Source: a virus. From it: a DNA stretch of 23,587 nt. Both the position numbers and the translations under genes were made by a program. The notes beneath the pieces are model-generated. The model searched no databases and was not told where the DNA came from. It saw only the letters and a list, made by a program, of their open reading frames with translations. Location of the stretch: positions 1 to 23,587 of IMG/VR virus record IMGVR_UViG_3300028571_000122; one strand, 5' to 3'. The stretch's first letter is position 1. Each line of letters begins with the position of its first letter. Positions 1 to 6,507 of the stretch are shown here, piece by piece.

Positions 1-12
1 AGGCTACAAGGC

Positions 13-246
13 ATGAAAGCCCCGCAAAAAAGCCTCAAAGATTGGTCGAGTCAAAACTGGCGCACCAAGTCCGGCAAGCCGTCGAGCGAAACCGGTGAGC
101 GCTACCTGCCCGAAAAAGCCATCAAGGCCTTGTCGTCGGCTGAGTATGCGGCCACCACCAAGGCCAAGCGCGAGGGCACCAAGGCAGGCAAGCAGTTCGT
201 CAAGCAGCCCAAGAAGGTGGCTGCCAAGGTTGCGAGGTTCAGATGA
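13..246 (+). CDS. Small basic phage protein, unknown function
   Basis: This 77-aa protein is lysine- and arginine-rich throughout, and its last 25 residues are especially basic (KQPKKVAAKVARFR end). It opens with an SLKDW...WRTKSGKPS stretch. Proteins with this look occur near the head-tail genes of other phages, but I cannot name a function. The charge suggests nucleic-acid contact, which is only inference. The ATG follows a purine-rich AAGGC. The stop overlaps the next start as ATGA, so the two small basic genes are probably translated together. The gene lies just upstream of the gp10-like tail gene. The window begins 12 bases before it, so its upstream context is unknown. Confidence 0.75.
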   Translation: MKAPQKSLKDWSSQNWRTKSGKPSSETGERYLPEKAIKALSSAEYAATTKAKREGTKAGKQFVKQPKKVAAKVARFR

Positions 247-539
247 AAACACCGGCATGGCAGCGCAAAGAAGGTCAAAACCCCCGTGGTGGGCTTAACG
301 CCAAGGGCAGGGCTGCGGCAAAGGCTGAAGGCATGAACCTGAAACCGCCAGTCAAGTCCGGCGACAACCCACGCAGGGCGTCGTTCTTGGCACGCATGGG
401 AAACAACCCCGGCCCTGAGTACAAAGACGGCGAGCCGACCAGGCTGCTGCTCAGTCTGAAAGCCTGGGGCGCGTCAAGCAAAGCTGACGCACAGGCCAAG
501 GCCAAGAAAATCTCGGCCCGAAACAAGGCTAAGAAGTAA
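243..539 (+). CDS. Small basic phage protein (RKEGxNPxGGLNAKGR type)
   Basis: This is a 98-aa, strongly basic protein. The N-terminal third carries WQRKEGQNPRGGLNAKGR, the middle has KPPVKSGDNPRRASFLARM and the tail ends in a Lys/Ala helix. I recognise this pattern from uncharacterised phage proteins (possibly DUF6321), but that name is from memory and no role can be given. The start overlaps the preceding stop by four bases (ATGA). The next gene begins two bases after its stop, so it is co-transcribed with the tail genes. A structural or DNA-associated role is possible from charge and position only. Confidence 0.75.
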   Translation: MKTPAWQRKEGQNPRGGLNAKGRAAAKAEGMNLKPPVKSGDNPRRASFLARMGNNPGPEYKDGEPTRLLLSLKAWGASSKADAQAKAKKISARNKAKK

Positions 540-541
540 CC

Positions 542-1948
542 ATGCAAATCTCAATTCTCAACGGCATCTATACGGACAACGGCCCGGACTTTCGCACGTC
601 CTATCCGGTCAACATGGTGCCGGTGCCCAAGAACAGCGGCATCAGCACCGGCTACCTGCGACCAGGCGACGGCCTCGTGGCCAACGGCAGCGGCCCAGGC
701 ATCGACCGAGGCGGCATCAACTGGCAGGGCGAGTGCTACAGGGTCATGGGCACCAAGCTGGTGTCGGTGGCCAGCAATGGCGCTGTGACCGTGCTGGGCG
801 ACGTTGGCGGCCCCGTCAACACGCTGGTGACGTTTGACTACAGCTTCGACGAGCTGGCCATTGCATCCGGTGGGCGGCTGTACTACTGGGATAACTCCAC
901 CCTGACCCAAGTCACCGACCCAGACCTTGGCCTGGTGCTCGACGTGGTGTGGGTGGACGGCTACTTCATGACCACCGACGGCGAGTTCCTGATCGTCACC
1001 GAGTTGTCCAACCCGCTGGATGTCAACCCGCTGAAGTACGGCAGCTCGGAGGTCGATCCCGACCCCGTGGTGGCGCTGCTCAAGCTGCGCAACGAGGTCT
1101 ATGCACTGAACCGCAACACCATCGAGGTGTTCGACAACACCGGTGGCGAGCTGTTTCCGTTTGCACGCATCGATGGCGCTCAAATCCAAAAGGGCGTGGT
1201 CGGCACCTTTGCCTGCTGCGTCTACATCGACCGCATCGCCTTCTTGGGCAGTGGCCGAAACGAGTCCCCGAGCATCTACGTGGGCGCAGCGGCCACCACG
1301 CAAAAAATCAGCACCCAAGAGATCGACGAGCTGCTGCTGACCTACACCGAGGCGCAACTGTCACTGGTCAAGCTGGAGGCGCGCAACGACAAGTCGCATC
1401 AGCACCTCTATGTGCACCTGCCAGACCGCACCATCGTCTACGACGCAGCCGCATCCGAGGCGCTTGGCGATCAGGTATGGTTTACCCTTACCACCACGGT
1501 GGTGGGCTTTGCGCAGTACCGAGCACGCAACCTCGTCTGGGCCTACGACAAATGGCTGGTGGGCGACCCGCAGTCCAGCACCATCGGCTATCTGGTGGAC
1601 GACATTGGCAGCCACTGGGGGCAACAGGTGCGCTGGGAGTTCGGCACCATCATTGCCTACAACGAGGGCAAGGGCGCGCTGTTCCAAAAGATGGAGCTGG
1701 TGAGCCTGACCGGACGAGTGGCACTGGGCACCAACCCGCAGATCAGCACCAGCTACTCGTTGGACGGCCTGTCCTACAGTCAGGACCGCTACATCTACGT
1801 GGGCACCATCGGCAACACCTCCAAGCGCCTAGCATGGTTTCAGCAGGGCCACATGCGCAACTGGCGCATCCAGCGGTTCCGTGGTGACAGCGATTCACAT
1901 ATTGCATTTGCACGACTTGAGATGCAGATCGAAGGGTTGCTGTACTGA
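542..1948 (+). CDS. P22 gp10-like tail/head-closure (packaged DNA stabilisation) protein
   Basis: At 468 aa this matches the length and layout of P22 gp10, which sits below the portal and gp4, helps hold packaged DNA in place and anchors the tailspikes and needle. Matching features are the opening phrase 'SYPVNMVPVPKNSGISTGYL' with a following 'RPGDG', the early 'YRVMGTKL' segment, a central 'LRNEVYALNRNTIEVFDNTG' segment, the 'IQKGVVGT' motif and repeated beta strands of a propeller-like fold. Its place immediately before a needle-like gene repeats the P22 order 10-26. The start ATG lies close behind the previous stop with only a weak AAGAAG upstream, so translation may depend on coupling. 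The stop overlaps the next ATG (TGATG). Confidence 0.85.
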   Translation: MQISILNGIYTDNGPDFRTSYPVNMVPVPKNSGISTGYLRPGDGLVANGSGPGIDRGGINWQGECYRVMGTKLVSVASNGAVTVLGDVGGPVNTLVTFDYSFDELAIASGGRLYYWDNSTLTQVTDPDLGLVLDVVWVDGYFMTTDGEFLIVTELSNPLDVNPLKYGSSEVDPDPVVALLKLRNEVYALNRNTIEVFDNTGGELFPFARIDGAQIQKGVVGTFACCVYIDRIAFLGSGRNESPSIYVGAAATTQKISTQEIDELLLTYTEAQLSLVKLEARNDKSHQHLYVHLPDRTIVYDAAASEALGDQVWFTLTTTVVGFAQYRARNLVWAYDKWLVGDPQSSTIGYLVDDIGSHWGQQVRWEFGTIIAYNEGKGALFQKMELVSLTGRVALGTNPQISTSYSLDGLSYSQDRYIYVGTIGNTSKRLAWFQQGHMRNWRIQRFRGDSDSHIAFARLEMQIEGLLY

Positions 1949-2817
1949 TGGCCACCGCACCCGTCTCCCGCAAGCTAAATCTGACCCGCGACCAGCTCGC
2001 GCAGTTCCTGACCGACCAGCAGCAGATCAGGCAGTTCGAGCTATTGTTCGCAACGGTCGACGCCATTGCACCTGATGTGATGCTGGAGATCAACATCGCT
2101 GCAGGTACTGCCCAGGCAACTGCTGTGCAGGCGCTGGGCATGATTTCTGCGCTGGCGCAGGAAGCCGCTGTCAGCTCTGCCGTGATTGATGGCAAGGCCA
2201 CGCTGGCGCTGGACCAGATCGCCTCGCTGGCCCAAGATGCTGCGGTCAGCATCGCGTCAACGGAGAACAAGGTCAACCAGGTGATGGCCCTGCTGGCTCA
2301 ACTGACCTCAGCCGTCGAAGGGCTGCAGATGACACCGCCAGCCAGAGAGTTCAAGCGTGCGCGGTACGGCTCGTTCTATGACACCACCACGCAGACGGCG
2401 ACGGTTATCAACACGGCCAAGGCGATCACGTTCAACAACACCGACCTGAGCAATGGCGTGTTTATTGGCTCGCCTACCTCGCGCATCATTGTGGACAGCG
2501 AGGGCATCTACAACTTCGACACCTCGTTCCAACTGGACAAGACCACAGGCGGCACGGCTGAGTTCTATTTTTGGTTCCGGCTCAACGGCGTGGATGTGCC
2601 GGACAGCGCCAGCCAGATCAGGATTCAAGGCAACAACGCTGAGATTTTTTCGTCGCTGAATTACTTTTTTGACCTCAAGGCCAACGATTATGTTGAGCTG
2701 ATGTTCTCGGTCACCGACCTCAGCGTCGAGGTTACCGCCTTTCCTGCGGCTGCACCGCACCCAGGTATCCCGTCCATAATTCTCACAGTCAACAACAACA
2801 TCGGAGGTGTTCAATGA
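1948..2817 (+). CDS. Probable tail needle / tail tip protein with TNF/C1q-like C-terminal domain
   Basis: This 289-aa protein has two parts. Residues 1-115 are predicted helical: an N-terminal TRDQLAQFLTDQQQIRQFE segment common in phage virion proteins, then alanine-rich heptad-like helices. Residues 120-289 are beta-rich and read like a C1q/TNF jelly roll (GIYNFDTSFQL, then EFYFWFRLNGVDVPDS, then a late YFFDLKANDYVELMFS strand pair). The tail needle of phage Sf6 ends in a TNF-like knob, and P22-type genomes place the needle gene (26) directly after gene 10, as here. The trimeric needle plugs the portal and contacts the host envelope. The N-terminus does not visibly match gp26, so a different tail-tip or fibre role remains possible. 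Confidence 0.5.
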   Translation: MATAPVSRKLNLTRDQLAQFLTDQQQIRQFELLFATVDAIAPDVMLEINIAAGTAQATAVQALGMISALAQEAAVSSAVIDGKATLALDQIASLAQDAAVSIASTENKVNQVMALLAQLTSAVEGLQMTPPAREFKRARYGSFYDTTTQTATVINTAKAITFNNTDLSNGVFIGSPTSRIIVDSEGIYNFDTSFQLDKTTGGTAEFYFWFRLNGVDVPDSASQIRIQGNNAEIFSSLNYFFDLKANDYVELMFSVTDLSVEVTAFPAAAPHPGIPSIILTVNNNIGGVQ

Positions 2818-3149
2818 CCGTCATCGTAAAAACCCTGGTGCCTCCCAAGCAAATGGAAGCCACTCAGACAACCCAATACACGGCAAGCGCTGTCAAGGCG
2901 CTGATCGACAAGGCCACCGTCACCAACACCGACACGGTGAACCGCACGTTCAGCGTTAACCTGGTGCAAGTGGGCGGCAGCGCTGGCAACGCCAACCTGA
3001 TCATCGACGACCGCACCGTGGTGCCAGGCGAGACCTACCTGTGCCCCGAGCTGGTCGGCCAAGAGCTGGATGCCGGTGCATTTATCAGCACCATCGCCAG
3101 CAACGCCACAGCACTGACGCTGCGCGTGTCTGGCCGCGAGATTACATAA
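2814..3149 (+). CDS. Small beta-rich phage structural protein, unknown
   Basis: This is a 111-aa protein with alternating beta strands and the pattern 'NRTFSVNLVQVGGSAGNANL' followed by 'VVPGETYLCPELVG'. That pattern resembles small Ig-like or capsid/tail decoration proteins that present a hydrophobic beta sandwich. No catalytic motif is visible. The ATG follows a strong GGAGGT site and overlaps the previous stop as ATGA. It lies between the putative needle and a cysteine-rich protein, so a virion accessory role is likely but unproven. Confidence 0.7.
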   Translation: MTVIVKTLVPPKQMEATQTTQYTASAVKALIDKATVTNTDTVNRTFSVNLVQVGGSAGNANLIIDDRTVVPGETYLCPELVGQELDAGAFISTIASNATALTLRVSGREIT

Positions 3150-3159
3150 GGAGAACCGC

Positions 3160-3567
3160 ATGGACTACGCAAAAATGCCAAAAATGATGCTTGCCGGGTT
3201 CGGTGGCATCCCTATGACCGAGCCGATGCTGACCAATGCAGAGAACAAAAAGAACTACGTCATTGCGGTGCAGGACTGGAACTACGGCCCCGAGATGCCC
3301 ACCAACGAGCCAGGCGCAAACAAGGAGTTCTATGCAGGGCTGGCCGAGGCCATGCAATGCGACGAGAAGGAAGCGCGGCGCAAGCACTGCTCCAACTGCG
3401 GCTACTACGACAACAGCCTGATGGCACAGGTTCGCATTGAGCGCATCCCGATGGCAGCCTACGACAAGGGCGCAGGCTTTCGTGGCCACTGCGAGAAGCT
3501 GAACTTCATCTGCAACGACATGCGCGTCTGCCAAGCCTGGGAAGACCGGGAAGAAGACGAGGATTGA
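3160..3567 (+). CDS. Small cysteine-rich phage protein, probable metal or Fe-S binding
   Basis: This 135-aa protein has five clustered cysteines in its C-terminal half: C77-x2-C80, C111, C118 and C124-x2-W127, followed by an acidic tail (EDREEDED). The C-x2-C ... C ... C-x2-W arrangement suggests a small metal or iron-sulphur site similar to HiPIP-like phage proteins. The N-terminal 70 residues carry no recognised domain. Translation starts at ATG 3160 behind a clear AAGGAG. It is embedded in the virion gene block, but a cysteine cluster is unusual for a tail structural part, so it may act in the infected cell. The same motif style recurs in two minus-strand genes of this window. Confidence 0.7.
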   Translation: MDYAKMPKMMLAGFGGIPMTEPMLTNAENKKNYVIAVQDWNYGPEMPTNEPGANKEFYAGLAEAMQCDEKEARRKHCSNCGYYDNSLMAQVRIERIPMAAYDKGAGFRGHCEKLNFICNDMRVCQAWEDREEDED

Positions 3568-3571
3568 CCAA

Positions 3572-3652
3572 ATGTCAAATTGTGAGAAAATGCAAGGGCT
3601 GAGCTTATCGAGCCGCCAGCAGCTCATCCGACCATTGAAAGGTTGCGCATGA
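3572..3652 (+). CDS. Possible 26-aa leader-like small ORF
   Basis: An ATG at 3572 opens a 26-codon frame (begins MSNCEKMQG, ends PLKGCA). Its TGA overlaps the next gene's ATG as ATGA at 3649-3652. A GAGGA lies eight bases before the start. It fills nearly the whole 81-base gap between the cysteine-rich protein and the next gene, in a genome with almost no other spare sequence. This suggests translational coupling. With only 26 codons, chance is a serious alternative, and no known family is recognised. Confidence 0.35.
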   Translation: MSNCEKMQGLSLSSRQQLIRPLKGCA

Positions 3653-4098
3653 CTGGTATCGATTGGCTGAGACTGAACCTGCAAAGGGTTCTTGCGCTAC
3701 CTGCGCCAGCCATCGAGTGGCTGCTCATGCTCTATGGAGCGATTCAGGTCTTTGATGACGTGGCCGATGGTGATGCCGTCGAGCGTGATGATTTGAACGC
3801 TGCGATCTGGAACACCCTGGTCGGCATGAGCCAAAACACATTTTGGATTGCAAACTCGCAAACCCTGACGCCTGTCGTGGCGTCAATGATTTTAAAGTGG
3901 CAAGCATCTGACCAGGCCGAGCGCAGTGGCAAGGCAGATGCACGCTCGTTTGTCTGGCGTGCAGGCTACTATGACGTGGTGCTGATGACGGTGGCGCTGT
4001 GCCACGGCACTCAGCGCGCCACTGAAACGGCGCAACAAGTCATGGAGCTGTACGGCGAGACGCTTGAAGATTACATGAAGGAGTTTGGCAATGCCTGA
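3649..4098 (+). CDS. Conserved phage protein in the P22 gene-14 position, unknown function
   Basis: This 149-aa, mostly helical protein contains EWLLMLYGAIQVFDDVADGD, AAIWNTLVGMSQNTFW and a C-terminal GETLEDYMKEFG. I recognise it as a type found in many podovirus-like genomes between the needle and ejection genes, but I do not know its role. By position it corresponds to P22 gene 14 (head assembly); sequence relationship is not claimed. An in-frame TTG exists at 3643, but GAAAGG at 3636-3641 has proper spacing (7 bases) only for the ATG at 3649, which is chosen. It overlaps the next gene by 8 bases. Confidence 0.75.
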   Translation: MTGIDWLRLNLQRVLALPAPAIEWLLMLYGAIQVFDDVADGDAVERDDLNAAIWNTLVGMSQNTFWIANSQTLTPVVASMILKWQASDQAERSGKADARSFVWRAGYYDVVLMTVALCHGTQRATETAQQVMELYGETLEDYMKEFGNA

Positions 4099-5026
4099 TC
4101 CAGTAACAGCCCTAGTTGTCGGAGGCTCTCAGCTTGTCGGCGGCATGGTGCAAAGCAGAGCAGCCAGTCAAACTGCTGGCGCACAAACGCAAGCTGCACA
4201 GGCTGGCATCGATGAGCAGCGTCGCCAGTTCGAGGCGGTGCAAGAAATCCTCAAGCCCTACGTCACCGCAGGCACCACTGCACTCGGTGGCCTGCAGCCT
4301 TACGCTGCAGCCGGAGCGCCTGCACTGGAGCAACAGCAGGCCATTGCCGGGTTGCTTGGTCCAGAGGCGCAGCAAGCAGCCATTGCCGCCATTGAAGGAG
4401 GCGCAGGCTTTCAGGCTCAAGTCCGGCAGGGCGAGGAAGCACTGCTGCAGCGTGCATCGGCCACTGGTGGCCTGCGCGGTGGCAATATCCAAGCCGCACT
4501 GGCACAGTTCCGGCCACAAATGCTGCAGCAGGAAATCGCAACCCAGTACGGTCGCCTTGGCGGCCTGACATCATTGGGACAAACCACTACGCAGAACTTG
4601 GCACAGATTGGCCAAGCATCGGCTGCAGGCACGGCCACGGCTGGCTTGAGAACTGGTGCAGACATTGCAGGATTGATGGGACAGCAAGGCGCTGCACGCG
4701 CTGGCGCAGAGCTGGCGCAGGGCCAAGCCTTTGCCAATGTTCTGAACCTGCCTGCTCAGTTCTTGGGTGCGCAGTACGGTGCCACCGCAGGCAAGGCTGG
4801 CACAGCAATGACGCCAGGCCTGGGCAACATCTTCAGCGACATTCGGCTGAAAAAGAACATCCAACGTATCGGCACCCGGTCAGATGGCCTGGGCGTCTAC
4901 GAGTTTGAATACACCTGGGGCGGCGGTCGTCAGATCGGTCTGATGGCGCAAGAGGTGCTGGGCATCTATCCTGACGCTGTGGGCCAGTCCGATGGCTATC
5001 TCACCGTGGACTACAGCAAGGTATAA
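4091..5026 (+). CDS. Putative DNA-ejection protein (P22 gp7-like position) with C-terminal S74-like module
   Basis: This 311-aa protein has two regions. Residues 1 to about 245 are Ala/Gly/Gln-rich and helical, with a glycine-containing hydrophobic N-terminus (TALVVGGSQLVGGMV), typical of proteins ejected with phage DNA into the host envelope. From residue 249 to the end it carries SDIRLKKNI ... YEFEYTW ... IGLMAQEV ... LTVDYSKV, the signature of the S74 intramolecular chaperone found on tailspikes and fibres. The long C-terminal helix usual for S74 domains is absent. The start is ATG 4091 behind AAGGAG; a TTG at 4085 is too close to that site. It is the first of three consecutive ejection-type genes, matching P22 order 7-20-16. 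Confidence 0.65.
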   Translation: MPDPVTALVVGGSQLVGGMVQSRAASQTAGAQTQAAQAGIDEQRRQFEAVQEILKPYVTAGTTALGGLQPYAAAGAPALEQQQAIAGLLGPEAQQAAIAAIEGGAGFQAQVRQGEEALLQRASATGGLRGGNIQAALAQFRPQMLQQEIATQYGRLGGLTSLGQTTTQNLAQIGQASAAGTATAGLRTGADIAGLMGQQGAARAGAELAQGQAFANVLNLPAQFLGAQYGATAGKAGTAMTPGLGNIFSDIRLKKNIQRIGTRSDGLGVYEFEYTWGGGRQIGLMAQEVLGIYPDAVGQSDGYLTVDYSKV

Positions 5027-5036
5027 GGAGCCACAA

Positions 5037-6506
5037 ATGGTCCAACCAATCAACTACTCACTCAACGTCCAGAGTCCTTTTGAGGCTGCTTTGGGCGGAT
5101 TCAAGATCGGCGCATCGATTGCCGACATTGGTGCTCAGCGTCAACTGCAGGAGCAGGAGCTGGTGCGCAAGCAGAACTTGCAAACGCAGGTCAATGCGCT
5201 GATTCAAAATAAAAACCCGACTGCGCGAGACTTCACCAACGTGGCCATGCTACTGCCTGAAAAAGAAGCAGCCAGCATGCGCGCCAACTTTGAGACCTTG
5301 TCCAAAGATCAGCAGGAAAACCGGTTGCGCTTTGGTGGTCAAGTCATCGCGGCATTCAGCGCCAACCAGCCTCAGATCGGCATCCAGCTTTTGAAGGATG
5401 AAGCATTGGCGAATCGCAACTCAGGCCGAGAGAGCGAAGCCAAAGCCTACGAGGTTGCAGCGCAACTTGCAGAAAATGACCCACTCTCAGCATTAAAAAT
5501 TGCTGGCATCAACATGGCCGTACTGCCTGGAGGTGACAAAACGCTGGAGTCTGCAATCAAGGCAATGAAGGCACCAAGCGAAATTCGCACAGCCGAGGCT
5601 GGCGCAACCAAAGAAGAACTGGTCACAGCCAACACTCCGACCCGCCTGGCGCTGGAGAACACGAACACGGCTGCCAACATCCGCAACCTGGACAGCCAGA
5701 TCGTGGAGCGCTCCAAGAGGCTGGTGCTCGATCAAGACAAGCTGAAATTAGACCGCGACAAGTTGCAGTCTGACGTTGAACTGAAACTCTTTGAGCTGAA
5801 CCAAAAGGGCACCACGCTCGATGCCAACGCAGCCAAGATCGTCAACGATGCAGCAATAGCTGCCGTCGGCTCTGAGCAGGCCGCAGGCCGCATGCTCGAT
5901 CTGGCCAGCCGCATGGAGTCGGCTGGCGGCGGTAGAGGCGCAGGGACATCGTTCTCTGAGAAGGTGAAAAACCTCACCGGCAACCAGGACGGATTCACGC
6001 AACTGCGCAACGAGTACACCAGGCTGCGCAATACGCAGGCCATCAAGTCGTTGCCACCAGGCGTGGCCACAGACAAGGACATCGAACTGGCGCTCAAGGG
6101 CTTGCCACCAGAGACGGCTGATGCAGCCGTGCTCGCTTCATTCCTGCGCGGCATGGCCAAGATGGCGCAGTACGAGGCGGTGGCCGAAAGCGCCAAGTCT
6201 GAGTGGGTGAACTCAAATGGCACCCTTGGCCGTGCTAACAAAGACATCGACATTGGCGGCATCCAAGTGCCTAAAGGCACCACCTACGTGGACTTTGCAC
6301 GCCAGTTCATGGATCAGCGTGCGCAAGACTTGGCCGCAGCTCAAGCTGGCCGTGCGGTGTCTGGCCGTGGTTACATGCGCTTTGCAAATCCCCAGACAGG
6401 CGCTGTGCCTGGTCAGAATTTATCGCCACTGCCCACGACGCCAGTGAACCCACCGGAGTTTGGAGGCGGTGTCACTGTGCCCACTCCGTTTACAGGCGCA
6501 CCATAA
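5037..6506 (+). CDS. Putative DNA-ejection protein (P22 gp20-like position)
   Basis: This is a 489-aa protein with long helices. A Gln/Glu-rich N-terminal segment near residue 40 (QRQLQEQELVRKQNLQTQV) and a coiled-coil-like region near residues 215-260 (RLVLDQDKLKLDRDKLQSD) stand out, and the tail is Pro/Gly-rich (ends PTPFTGAP). No enzymatic motif is seen. Length, helicity and its place between the gp7-like and transglycosylase-containing proteins fit the second ejection protein of P22-type virions (gp20). ATG 5037 is chosen because AAGGAG stands seven bases before it. The frame is open 45 bases further upstream, but that overlaps the previous gene and has no ribosome site. Confidence 0.6.
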   Translation: MVQPINYSLNVQSPFEAALGGFKIGASIADIGAQRQLQEQELVRKQNLQTQVNALIQNKNPTARDFTNVAMLLPEKEAASMRANFETLSKDQQENRLRFGGQVIAAFSANQPQIGIQLLKDEALANRNSGRESEAKAYEVAAQLAENDPLSALKIAGINMAVLPGGDKTLESAIKAMKAPSEIRTAEAGATKEELVTANTPTRLALENTNTAANIRNLDSQIVERSKRLVLDQDKLKLDRDKLQSDVELKLFELNQKGTTLDANAAKIVNDAAIAAVGSEQAAGRMLDLASRMESAGGGRGAGTSFSEKVKNLTGNQDGFTQLRNEYTRLRNTQAIKSLPPGVATDKDIELALKGLPPETADAAVLASFLRGMAKMAQYEAVAESAKSEWVNSNGTLGRANKDIDIGGIQVPKGTTYVDFARQFMDQRAQDLAAAQAGRAVSGRGYMRFANPQTGAVPGQNLSPLPTTPVNPPEFGGGVTVPTPFTGAP

Positions 6507-6507
6507 G

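Noticed and set aside
551-1357. 268-codon minus-strand frame under the gp10-like gene
   Set aside because: It is a shadow of a high-GC coding strand, with His/Val/Ala-rich low-quality sequence and no homology visible.
3643-3651. TTG start for the gene at 3649
   Set aside because: The GAAAGG site would be only one or two bases away; ATG 3649 has normal spacing.
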